From assembly GCA_002086835.1 (NCBI GenBank), contig MVIG01000030.1, positions 1 through 64,000 on the forward strand: 64,000 bases of DNA, in the 5' to 3' direction. Made by a program: the position numbers and the translations under genes. Positions 51,813 through 60,364 of the stretch are shown one piece after another. Each line of letters starts with the position of its first letter. Within the stretch, counting starts at the first letter, position 1. The DNA comes from Mycolicibacterium porcinum. Its GTDB lineage: Bacteria; Actinomycetota; Actinomycetes; Mycobacteriales; Mycobacteriaceae. Below the pieces are notes generated by a model. That model did no database searches. It was not told where the DNA came from and saw only the letters and a program-made list of their open reading frames with translations.

Positions 51813-53606
51813 TCAGGTTCGGGCGGCAACGCCGTGCACCGTCAGCGCAGACGAAAACTCTATGGTGGTCGCCGGATCGGCAACATTCACCTCACACAGT
51901 TGCTCAATCCGTCGTAGTCGTTGCGCGACGGTGTTGGGATGGATCAGCAACATCTGGGCGGTCGCGTTGCGGTCCTGCCTACATGCGTAATAGCTCCGCA
52001 ATGTCGTCATCAACTCAGTGCGATGGTCGGCGTCATAGTCGATGATCGGCTTGAGTGTGCGAACGGCGAAGGCGGTGAGTTTGGCCGGATCGTTCAGCTG
52101 AAGCAGCAGCCCGACGATACCGAGATCCGCGAGGGTGACCGTGGTGCCCGCACGGCCACCCTGCAGCGCAATATCCAACGCTCCCTTGGCAATGCGATAG
52201 GCCTCGCCTGCATCGGCAGCGTCGGAGGGTGAGACTGCGGCCGTGGCAGTGACCTCCTGAGACACTTGGGCCATCGCTCGCTGCACCATGCCACCGGGCG
52301 GTGAGCTGGTGCTCGCCTCCGCAGGCCACAGTGTGACGAGTGTGCCGGCGTGCATCGCCACCAGCGGCTTCGGCCGGTACTGCGAAGCCAACTCCGTCAC
52401 TGCCGCGAGCGCACGCTGCCACGCCACGCGGGTGGCGGATTCGGAGGCCCCCGACAGAGCCGCCACGATCGCGACGTGAGGGACGCCGAGGTCATGGCCC
52501 AGCCGCCGAGCACGGAGCAACAACGCATCGGTCAGTGACCCGCCGCTGGACAGCACATCCGCCAGCAACTCCCCGCGAAGTCGCCTTTCCACCTCGGCCG
52601 CAGTCTGCTCCCGCAGCAGTTCGACCGACACCACGATCGACGCGTGCTCGACGGCGCGAACCTGAAGCGGGTCAAGCGTTTCGATGTCGCCTGGGAACCA
52701 GATCCACGCGGCCACCGTATTGCCCAACCGGACGCCGGCGACAAGCCACCCGCTGGGGTTGCCGTCGGCTTCGGCAATGGCCTCAATGGTCGCCCCGGAT
52801 TCAGCAGTGCCGTGAACAACTACCGTTGAACGCAATGCCGGGATGGGGAATTCGACGCTGTCGCCCACACGGGCCATCTCGGTATGGTGCTCGTCATCGA
52901 TCAGCACCGGTCGGCCGATGAGATCGCTCAGCGCGGCCGCTATTCCGGTAATCCCTCCGGAGCGCAAGGTGACTGTCAATAACCGCTCGTGGATCTGCTC
53001 CGACCGCGCGAGCGCGTCGCGCTGTCGACGCAGCGAGCCGGTGAGAGTGCGCAACTCGTCGAGACGACGCGCCGAAGTAACTGCGATCGCGGCATGGTTG
53101 GCCAACAAGGTCAGTCGCTCGATCTCGTACCGGGTGAAGGTGTGTACCGAGGCGTAGTAGCCGTTGAGCGTCCCCAGTACATCAGCGCCCGCCACCAACG
53201 GTACGGCGACGATGGCCCGGTACCCCTGTTCTTGTGCGACGCCGGCCCATAACGCGAACTCAGGCTCGCCTCGAACGTCCCTGATGGACACCGGTTCGCC
53301 GCGGTGAAATGCCCGGCTCGACGGCGAGCCGCTGTCGAGCCGGATCGGCCGGTCGGAATTCACCCGCTGGACGTACTGCTCCGACAGTCCGCTCCATCCC
53401 TGCACCACCAGCCGGTCACGATCGGAATCAGGGATGAGGACTCCGCAGAAGTCGAAGCCCAGCAATGTCCGGGCTGTGTCGGCAACCAGACTGAGCACCT
53501 CCCGCAGATCGGTATCGGCACCGGCTCTAGCGCTGAGGGTCCGCAGCGCGGCCAGCCATGTCAGCAATTCCGCTCCGGGCCGTTCACTGTCCGTCGGAGG
53601 AGTCAT
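51813..53606 (-). CDS. PucR-family regulator with a GAF domain
   Basis: A 597-residue regulator. A GAF sensor domain (about residues 10-165, with TLLGFDFCGVLIPD and VAVPLVAGADVLGTLNGYYAS) is followed by a helical linker and a central domain. A C-terminal PucR HTH carries TLRSYYACRQDRNATAQMLLIHPNTVAQRLRRIEQL. ATG 53606; a longer frame is not supported. Divergent from the aldehyde dehydrogenase gene with 108 bases between. It likely controls the catabolic genes at 53715-64000. Ligand unknown. Confidence 0.9.
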   Translation of the reverse strand: MTPPTDSERPGAELLTWLAALRTLSARAGADTDLREVLSLVADTARTLLGFDFCGVLIPDSDRDRLVVQGWSGLSEQYVQRVNSDRPIRLDSGSPSSRAFHRGEPVSIRDVRGEPEFALWAGVAQEQGYRAIVAVPLVAGADVLGTLNGYYASVHTFTRYEIERLTLLANHAAIAVTSARRLDELRTLTGSLRRQRDALARSEQIHERLLTVTLRSGGITGIAAALSDLIGRPVLIDDEHHTEMARVGDSVEFPIPALRSTVVVHGTAESGATIEAIAEADGNPSGWLVAGVRLGNTVAAWIWFPGDIETLDPLQVRAVEHASIVVSVELLREQTAAEVERRLRGELLADVLSSGGSLTDALLLRARRLGHDLGVPHVAIVAALSGASESATRVAWQRALAAVTELASQYRPKPLVAMHAGTLVTLWPAEASTSSPPGGMVQRAMAQVSQEVTATAAVSPSDAADAGEAYRIAKGALDIALQGGRAGTTVTLADLGIVGLLLQLNDPAKLTAFAVRTLKPIIDYDADHRTELMTTLRSYYACRQDRNATAQMLLIHPNTVAQRLRRIEQLCEVNVADPATTIEFSSALTVHGVAART

Positions 53607-53714
53607 GCGATCTAGTGTCCCGCAATTTGAGGTGTCAACAGACATATAAATTCCAACAAAGTATGTCTGGATAAACATTGAAGGGCCGCCATGGTGTGAC
53701 GACACTCATGTTCC

Positions 53715-55214
53715 ATGACCCACGTCTCACTGGAGAGCACATCCCCCACGCCAACCCCGGCGGTGCAGCCCGGCCACTTCCGCGACATTGTCAACCCCGC
53801 CACCGGCGAGGTGATCGCCACGCTTCCTGAACAGGGCGAGCGCGAAGTAGACGCCGCAGTATCCGCCGCGCGCAAGGCTTTCGAGGACGGGCCGTGGCCG
53901 AACATGGTCCGCAGCGACCGCGCAAAACTCCTGCTGCGCATCGCCGACGCCATCGAGGATTCCAGTGAGACGCTCTACACCCTGGAAACCCGCAACAACG
54001 GTCGGCCGATCACCGAGACGCGCGCCCAGCTGTCCCGGGTACCGGAATGGTTCCGCTACAACGCCGGATTGTTGGCAGCCCAGCGCCAGGCCGTACTTCC
54101 CGGGGACGGGCCCTACCTCTCCTATCAGCAGCGGCTTCCGCTCGGCGTATGCGGCATCATCACCCCGTTCAACCATCCGATGCTCATCCTGGCGCGCAGC
54201 CTGTCTGCCGCGCTGGCCAACGGAAACACCGTGGTGGTCAAGCCATCCGAGCTGACCCCACTGACCACCCTGGCACTCGCCGACATCCTCGCCGAGGCTG
54301 GATTGCCGGACGGTGTACTGAATGTCGTCACGGGTGCCCGCGCGGCCGGCGAGAGCCTGACGCACCATCCCGGCATTGCCAAGATCACCCTCACCGGTGG
54401 CACCGAGGCGGGTCGTTCGGCCGCAGTCGCGACCGCGGCGCGGTTCGCCCGAATCACGGCCGAACTCGGCGGCAAGACACCGGTGCTGCTGTTCGACGAT
54501 GTCGATCCCACCGTCGCCGCCGAGGGTGCCGCGTTCGCGGCATTCGTCGCGGCCGGCCAGTCGTGCGTGGCCGGGTCCCGATTCCTGGTACAGCGCGGCA
54601 TCTACGACGAATTCGTCGATGCTCTCGCCGGGCGGGCACGAGCGATTCGGCTCGGAGACCCGGCGTTGCCCGGCACTCAGATGGGACCACTCATCAGCGC
54701 CCGCCAGCGGGACAAGGTGGCGGCCCTGGTCCAGACCGGGCTCGATGAGGGTGCCACTCTCAAGGCCGGAGGCCGGCCGCCAACTCTGCCAAGCCCGTTC
54801 GACCACGGATTCTTCCTGTCTCCCACCGTGCTTTCCGACGCCACCATGACCATGGCCGTGGCGCGTGAAGAGATCTTCGGCCCGGTGGCGGTGGTCATCC
54901 CGTTCGATGACGAGTGCGACGCGGTACGCATGGCCAACGACAACCCCTACGGGCTCGGTGCCGGCTTGTGGACCACCGACGTCAGCCGGGCACACCGCGT
55001 GGCAGCACAGATCAACGCGGGCATGGTGTGGGTCAACGACCACCACCGCCTCGAGCCGTCGCTGCCCTGGGGCGGCATCAAGGAGTCCGGCTCCGGAAAA
55101 GACGCCGGTACTGAGTCATTCGAGGATTTCTCCTGGGTCAAGACGATCGTCGTGCGCACCGCGGCCGACCACGTCGACTGGTACGGCGACCAGCCGCAGC
55201 GCCGCCTCAACTGA
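53715..55214 (+). CDS. Aldehyde dehydrogenase (NAD-dependent superfamily)
   Basis: A 499-residue enzyme oxidising an aldehyde to an acid. It contains NPATGEVIATLPEQ, ITPFNHPMLILARSLSAALANGNTVVVKPSELTP (cofactor site), the catalytic Glu in AELGGKTP, the catalytic Cys in AGQSCVAGSRF (about residue 290) and EEIFGPVAVVIPF. ATG 53715. First gene of the PucR-linked catabolic cluster; it would handle a semialdehyde from ring cleavage or an aromatic aldehyde. Confidence 0.95.
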   Translation: MTHVSLESTSPTPTPAVQPGHFRDIVNPATGEVIATLPEQGEREVDAAVSAARKAFEDGPWPNMVRSDRAKLLLRIADAIEDSSETLYTLETRNNGRPITETRAQLSRVPEWFRYNAGLLAAQRQAVLPGDGPYLSYQQRLPLGVCGIITPFNHPMLILARSLSAALANGNTVVVKPSELTPLTTLALADILAEAGLPDGVLNVVTGARAAGESLTHHPGIAKITLTGGTEAGRSAAVATAARFARITAELGGKTPVLLFDDVDPTVAAEGAAFAAFVAAGQSCVAGSRFLVQRGIYDEFVDALAGRARAIRLGDPALPGTQMGPLISARQRDKVAALVQTGLDEGATLKAGGRPPTLPSPFDHGFFLSPTVLSDATMTMAVAREEIFGPVAVVIPFDDECDAVRMANDNPYGLGAGLWTTDVSRAHRVAAQINAGMVWVNDHHRLEPSLPWGGIKESGSGKDAGTESFEDFSWVKTIVVRTAADHVDWYGDQPQRRLN

Positions 55215-55244
55215 CCCTTCCCCGAAACCTCGAAAGGCACATCC

Positions 55245-56600
55245 ATGTCCACAGGACGTTGGCATCAGGACATCACCCGGACACAATGGCTCGTTCTGGC
55301 GGGCACCACGTTGGGCTGGGGGCTCGACGGCTTCGCAGGGAGCCTCTATGTCCTCGTTCTCGGTCCGGCCATGAACGAACTGCTTCCCAACAGCGGAATC
55401 GGTACTGACGGAGCGGCAATCGGCTTCTACGGCGGGCTTACTGTCGCCCTCTTCCTCACCGGCTGGGCCACCGGAGGCATCCTGTTCGGGATGCTCGCCG
55501 ACTACTTCGGTCGCACCCGGGTGTTGTCGGTCGGCATCTTGACCTACGCCGTTTTCAGCGCTCTGGCCGTGTTCGCCGAAACCTGGTGGCAACTCGGCAT
55601 TCTGCGCTTCATCGCGGGCCTCGGATCCGGCGTCGAGGCCCCGGTGGGCGCGGCACTGATCGCCGAGTCCTGGCGCAACCGCTTCCGCGCCCGTGCGGGT
55701 GGAGTCATGATGGCCGGGTACGCGGCTGGATTCTTCATGGCAGCCGCCGCGTACGCGCTGCTCGGCGACCACGGCTGGCGCGCCATGATGCTGCTCGCCG
55801 GCATCCCGGCCCTGGTGGTCTGGTTCATCCGTCGCTACGTACCCGAGCCCCCCGAGATCGGCGCCCATCTGCAAGCCCGAAAGGAACGGAAAGCGCTCGG
55901 CCGAACCCACGATCACGATCGATTCGTGCTGCGGCGCCTCTTCACTCCCCCGCTGCTTCACCCGATGCTGGTATGCACCGCGCTGGCCACCGGAGCGCTC
56001 ATCTCGTTCTGGAGCGTATCGACCTGGTACCCGCAGATCATCCGGCAGATGACCACCGGCGCCGGCCTTGACCGGACGGAAGCCGACCACCGGGTAGCGG
56101 TCGCGGCCATGCTGTTCAATGCCGGCGGCATCATCGGTTATGCCGCATGGGGTTTCGCAGCTGATGCCATCGGACGGAAGAAAGCCTTCCTGATCAGCTT
56201 CGTCGTCTCGGCCGCAACGATCGCCTGGGCGTTCCTGTTCGACCGCAGCTACACCGAGATGCTCGTCGCCATGCCACTTCTCGGCTTCGGCTTGTTCGGC
56301 GCGCTGTCGGGCACCTTCATCTACGGCCCAGAACTCTTTCCGCCCAGTGTGCGCGCCACCGCACTGGCGATCTGCAACAGCGTGGGCCGCTACATCACCG
56401 CACTCGGGCCTTTCACCGCAGGTGTGATCGCCGCCTCGTGGTTCGGCGGAAACCTCGGCATCGCCACGGCATCCGTGTCTGCGATCGGCCTGGTCGCCGT
56501 CATCGGTCTTGCTTTCGCGCACGAAACCCGTGGCGAGCCAATGCCGGTCGACCACAACGTCGTCCAAGACATTCCCTTGAGCGAAAAGAGCGCGTCATGA
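55245..56600 (+). CDS. MFS transporter, aromatic-acid/metabolite symporter-like
   Basis: A 451-residue, 12-helix major facilitator. It shows the GWGLDGFAGSLYVLVL opening and D-G-F helix-1 motif of AAHS-type transporters, LFGMLADYFGRTRVLSVG between helices 2 and 3, and FLGRT-like repeats. Codon and position indicate a substrate importer for the catabolic cluster. ATG 55245; its stop overlaps the monooxygenase start by 4 bases. Confidence 0.88.
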   Translation: MSTGRWHQDITRTQWLVLAGTTLGWGLDGFAGSLYVLVLGPAMNELLPNSGIGTDGAAIGFYGGLTVALFLTGWATGGILFGMLADYFGRTRVLSVGILTYAVFSALAVFAETWWQLGILRFIAGLGSGVEAPVGAALIAESWRNRFRARAGGVMMAGYAAGFFMAAAAYALLGDHGWRAMMLLAGIPALVVWFIRRYVPEPPEIGAHLQARKERKALGRTHDHDRFVLRRLFTPPLLHPMLVCTALATGALISFWSVSTWYPQIIRQMTTGAGLDRTEADHRVAVAAMLFNAGGIIGYAAWGFAADAIGRKKAFLISFVVSAATIAWAFLFDRSYTEMLVAMPLLGFGLFGALSGTFIYGPELFPPSVRATALAICNSVGRYITALGPFTAGVIAASWFGGNLGIATASVSAIGLVAVIGLAFAHETRGEPMPVDHNVVQDIPLSEKSAS

Positions 56601-57787
56601 CCGAATACGCCAATGCGTCGGCAATCGTCGTCGGAGGATCCATCGGAGGGCTGACGACGGCCCTGCTGTTGCGCGACCTGGGATTCCAGGTCGACGTCTA
56701 CGAACGCACGCCGGTCCCCCTGGACGGCCGCGGCAGCGGCATCGTCCTGCAACCCGATACCGTGCGCTGGTTCGCCGAACGCAGCCGCCAGAATCTGACC
56801 GACCTGCGCACCGCTACCGACTACGTGCAGTACCTCGACCCCAGCGGAGCGATCATCCACCGCGAGCGCGCCGTGTGGACCTACACCTCCTGGGGCACGT
56901 TCTACCGGGCGCTGCTTGCTGACTTCGGCACCGAGCACTACCACTACGGCGAGTTCGCCTGCGGCTTCGACCAGGATGCCGACAGCGTGACGGTGCGGTT
57001 CGTCAGCGGAAGAACCGCACATGCCGACCTTGTCGTGTTCGCCGACGGGATCAGCTCACCAGCACGCGAATACTTCGACCCCGACGCCAAACTCAGATAC
57101 TCGGGATATGTCGGCTGGCGGGGCACTGTCGCTTTGTCAGAGCTCAGCGCGCGAACCCGCGAAGTGCTCAGCGACGCAATCACCTACACCGTTATCCCGA
57201 ATTCCCACATCACCATGTACCCGATACCGGGCGAGGACAGCCTTGACGAAGCGGACCGTCTGATGAACTACGTCTGGTATCGCAATGTTTCGGCAGGCCC
57301 TCAGCTCACCGAATTGACTACCGACAAAAGAGGTTTCACCGGATCGGTGTCCGTGCACCCCGGACAGGTACAGGAGCGCTTCGTCGCCGAACTGCGCGAG
57401 GCGGCCACCGCCCAGTTGGGCCCCGCGGTGGCCGAAGTCGTAGCCACCACCGCACAGCCCTACCTGCAGGTGTTGTCAGACGTGCGCTCCTCGCGGATGG
57501 CGATCGGCCGGGCCGCGCTGATCGGGGATGCCGCGTGCGCATCCCGGCCACACGCGGCGGCAGGAACAGCCAAGGCCGCGGCGGACGCGTGGGCCTTGGC
57601 GGCTGCCTTGTCCACCGCCTCAGGCGACATCACCTCTGCGCTGTCCAAGTGGGAGCCGACCCAGCTGCAGCTCAGCGACACGCTGTTGCGCCGAGTTGTC
57701 GATATGGGCGAACGCTCCCAGTTCCGTAACACCTGGACGCCCGGCGACCCCGACCTGCGATTCGGCCTCTATGGGCCCGGGCACTGA
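56597..57787 (+). CDS. FAD-dependent monooxygenase (hydroxypyridine/hydroxybenzoate hydroxylase type)
   Basis: A 396-residue class A flavin monooxygenase. FAD motifs: VVGGSIGGLTTALLLRDLGF (GxGxxG-like), VFADGISSPAREYF (DG), and ALIGDAACASRPHAAAGTAKA (GD), with RGSGIVLQPDTVRWF. Similarity in layout to 2,6-dihydroxypyridine 3-monooxygenase and related N-heteroaromatic hydroxylases. It would hydroxylate an electron-rich ring. ATG 56597 overlaps the MFS stop. The exact substrate is inferred from context only. Confidence 0.85.
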   Translation: MTEYANASAIVVGGSIGGLTTALLLRDLGFQVDVYERTPVPLDGRGSGIVLQPDTVRWFAERSRQNLTDLRTATDYVQYLDPSGAIIHRERAVWTYTSWGTFYRALLADFGTEHYHYGEFACGFDQDADSVTVRFVSGRTAHADLVVFADGISSPAREYFDPDAKLRYSGYVGWRGTVALSELSARTREVLSDAITYTVIPNSHITMYPIPGEDSLDEADRLMNYVWYRNVSAGPQLTELTTDKRGFTGSVSVHPGQVQERFVAELREAATAQLGPAVAEVVATTAQPYLQVLSDVRSSRMAIGRAALIGDAACASRPHAAAGTAKAAADAWALAAALSTASGDITSALSKWEPTQLQLSDTLLRRVVDMGERSQFRNTWTPGDPDLRFGLYGPGH

Positions 57788-57814
57788 ACCCTTCACCACG
57801 AAAGGAACTCGACC

Positions 57815-58252
57815 ATGACCGAGCACAACTACCTGACCGACCTGCCGCTCGCCGGCGAACTGGTGGCCACCGATTTCGAAAGCTGGCCCGAGTGGCTCAA
57901 GACCGAGTTCGCCGAGCATGCGTTCGACGGACACGTCGGATCCCGCCTTCTCAGCCAGGATGCTCGCGTCCGAGTCTGGGAAATCCGGTTGGCGCCCGGC
58001 GAGCGCTGGCACGCACACCGGCACGTGCTTGACTACTTCTGGACGGCGATCAACTCCGGCAGCAGCCGTCAGCACACCCACGACGGCACCGTTCGCGAGG
58101 TCTCCTACCAGGCTGGCGAAACCCGCCACTTCCATTTCGGGCCAGGTGAATTCCTGTTACACGACATCGAAAACATCGGAGACACCGAGCTGGTCTTCAC
58201 CACCGTCGAGCACCTCGACAGTGACAACTCCGCGTTGGACATCGCGCGATGA
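57815..58252 (+). CDS. Single-domain cupin protein
   Basis: A 145-residue cupin. Motif 1 is EIRLAPGERWHAHRHVLDYFW (two or three His) and motif 2 is FHFGPGEFLLHDIENIGD. It could be a ring-cleaving dioxygenase, a decarboxylase or a small-molecule binding protein. Its place between an oxygenase and an amidohydrolase favours a catabolic step. Stop overlaps the next start by 4 bases (ATGA). Confidence 0.82.
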   Translation: MTEHNYLTDLPLAGELVATDFESWPEWLKTEFAEHAFDGHVGSRLLSQDARVRVWEIRLAPGERWHAHRHVLDYFWTAINSGSSRQHTHDGTVREVSYQAGETRHFHFGPGEFLLHDIENIGDTELVFTTVEHLDSDNSALDIAR

Positions 58253-59226
58253 GCACAGACATGCACCCCGAGGGCGTCATCGACGTCCACGCTCATTGGC
58301 TCCCCCGCGACCTGTTCGGATTGCCGGCGGGCGCACCTTACGGACCGATGAATGATCGGGACGGCCAGTTGTATCTCGGTGACCTGCCGTTGTCGATCGC
58401 CACCGAAGCCATGAGCGATGAGGCCGCCATCATCAGGGACATGGCACGTACCGGAGTCGCGGTGCGGGTACTCTCCGCTCCGCCGTTTGCCTTTCCGCTT
58501 ACCGGCGAAGCGGAAGGCGCCGATTACGCCCGGGCATTCAACACTTCCCTGGCCGATGTCGTGAGGAGAGCGGACGGGAATCTACTGGGGCTGGGGATCG
58601 TCAGCCTGGGCACACCAGAACTGGTGACGGCCCAGCTCACAGATCTGCGTGCCACCGACGGCATCGCCGGGGTCGCCATCCCACCTGTGGTCGACGGCGG
58701 ATCACTGCACCGAGGAACGCTGCGGCACATCATTTCCGAGGCGGCCCGCCTCGACCTCTCCGTGCTCGTTCACCCCATGCAGATCGGGCGACCGGAGTGG
58801 GCGGACTACTACCTGGCCAACCTCATCGGGAACCCAGTCGAAACCGCGACCGCGGTCGCGAATCTGATCCTGAGCGGACTCAAGGATGAGCTGCCGGCTC
58901 TGCGCATCTGTTTCCTGCACGGCGGTGGCTGCGCCCCCGGGCTGCTCGGCCGCTGGGATCACGGCTGGCGCGCACGCGCGGATGTGCGGGGAGGGTCCAC
59001 CCGACTCCCCTCTGCGGTGTTCCGCGACCTGTACTTCGACACGGTCACCCACGACCGACCCCAGCTCGAGCTGCTCTGCCAGATCGCCGGCGAGGACAAG
59101 GTCGTGTGCGGCAGTGACTACCCATTCGACATGGCGGAGCCTGAACCCGTTCAGTTCGCCGTCAAACACGGACCCGATGCGGATGCTTTGGCCCGCGCGG
59201 CGCGAGCATTTCTGGGGATGAGCTGA
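58249..59226 (+). CDS. Amidohydrolase/decarboxylase, ACMSD-like
   Basis: A 325-residue TIM-barrel metal enzyme of the amidohydrolase-2/ACMSD group. Metal ligands are seen in VIDVHAHWLPRDLFG (H-x-H), in the C-terminal CGSDYPFDMAEPE (Asp) and in LSVLVHPMQIG and FLHGGGCAPGLLGRWDHG. Aminocarboxymuconate semialdehyde decarboxylase and resorcylate decarboxylases belong here, so it may decarboxylate a ring-cleavage product. Overlaps the cupin and reductase genes by 4 and 1 bases. Confidence 0.85.
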   Translation: MSTDMHPEGVIDVHAHWLPRDLFGLPAGAPYGPMNDRDGQLYLGDLPLSIATEAMSDEAAIIRDMARTGVAVRVLSAPPFAFPLTGEAEGADYARAFNTSLADVVRRADGNLLGLGIVSLGTPELVTAQLTDLRATDGIAGVAIPPVVDGGSLHRGTLRHIISEAARLDLSVLVHPMQIGRPEWADYYLANLIGNPVETATAVANLILSGLKDELPALRICFLHGGGCAPGLLGRWDHGWRARADVRGGSTRLPSAVFRDLYFDTVTHDRPQLELLCQIAGEDKVVCGSDYPFDMAEPEPVQFAVKHGPDADALARAARAFLGMS

Positions 59227-60314
59227 TGGCGGGTCTGTTCACCCCTCTGACATTGCGCGACGTCACATTTTCCCACCGGGCATGGATGTCGCCGATGATG
59301 CAGTTCTCGGCCGTCGTCGACGGTCCGGAGGCGGGCACACCCACCGATTGGCACCTGCAGCATTTCGGGGCACGTGCGATCGGTGGGGTCGCGCTGGCGA
59401 TGGTCGAAGCCACTGCAGTCGATCCCGTCGGCCGCAGCAGCATCTATGACCTCGGATTGTGGAACGACACCCAGGTGCCTGGGTTTCAGCGATTGACGTC
59501 CTTCATCTCCGGGCAGGGCGCGGTCCCGGGAATCCAGATCGTGCACGCCGGCCGGAAAGGATCCACCGGCCGCCCCTGGCCGGACTCCACCCGCCAACCC
59601 GAATCCTGGACGACGGTGGGCCCCAGCCCGATCGCCTTCGGGCGCAACCCTGTCCCGGACGAACTGAGCCGCGCCGAGATCGAACGCATCGTAACGGCCT
59701 TCGCCGACGCGGCGAGCAGGGCAGCTGCCGCTGGGTTCCGCGTACTCGAAATCCACGGAGCCCATGGCTATCTCATTCATCAGTTTCTGTCACCACAAGC
59801 GAACGCGCGCACCGACGAGTACGGCGGGACGCTGGAGAACAGGATGCGATTCGCCCTGGAGGTGACCAGCGCGGTGCGGGACGCCTGGCCCGACCATCTA
59901 CCGCTGTTCTTTCGGGTGTCCGCCACCGACTGGCTTGCCGGTGATACAGACGACCCGCGTGCCGGTTGGACGCTCGAGGACACCATCACGCTGGCCGCCG
60001 GCTTGAAGACAGCAGGTGTCGACCTCATTGATGTCTCCTCCGGGGGAGTCGTTCCCGACGCCAGGATCCCGGTCTTTCCGGGCTACCAGGTTCCGTTCGC
60101 CAAACGGGTGCGGGCCGAGGCGGAGATCCCGACGGCATCGGTGGGTTTGATCACCGAAGCCGAACAGGCCGAGGCGATCATCTCCGGTGCCGAAGCCGAC
60201 GCAGTGTTCGTGGCCCGGGCCCTGCTGCGCAACCCGAGCTGGGTCCGCGATGCCGCCCGGCGCGGTGGCAAGACCCTTCCCTACCCACCTCAGTACAGCC
60301 GAGCCTTTACATGA
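59226..60314 (+). CDS. Old-yellow-enzyme-type NADH:flavin oxidoreductase
   Basis: A 362-residue FMN TIM barrel. It has AGLFTPLTLRDVTFSHRAWMSPMMQFSA at the start, GIQIVHAGRKGSTGRPW, IHGAHGYLIHQFLSPQANARTDEYGG and FVARALLRNPSWVRDAAR, like YqjM-type ene reductases. The class uses NAD(P)H to reduce activated C=C bonds, which suits processing of an unsaturated ring-cleavage product. The ATG at 59226 overlaps the preceding stop by one base. Confidence 0.92.
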   Translation: MAGLFTPLTLRDVTFSHRAWMSPMMQFSAVVDGPEAGTPTDWHLQHFGARAIGGVALAMVEATAVDPVGRSSIYDLGLWNDTQVPGFQRLTSFISGQGAVPGIQIVHAGRKGSTGRPWPDSTRQPESWTTVGPSPIAFGRNPVPDELSRAEIERIVTAFADAASRAAAAGFRVLEIHGAHGYLIHQFLSPQANARTDEYGGTLENRMRFALEVTSAVRDAWPDHLPLFFRVSATDWLAGDTDDPRAGWTLEDTITLAAGLKTAGVDLIDVSSGGVVPDARIPVFPGYQVPFAKRVRAEAEIPTASVGLITEAEQAEAIISGAEADAVFVARALLRNPSWVRDAARRGGKTLPYPPQYSRAFT

Positions 60315-60364
60315 GCCCGGCGTGGCATGCGCAACCACGAGCGATGAAGCATGATGGAGCCACC

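Noticed and set aside
53727-55046. 439-codon minus-strand frame opposite the aldehyde dehydrogenase
   Set aside because: Gly/Asp/His-rich composition typical of antisense frames in GC-rich genes; no motifs.
55116-56567. 483-codon minus-strand frame opposite the MFS transporter
   Set aside because: Antisense of a clear 12-helix transporter; no hydrophobic segments or motifs of its own.
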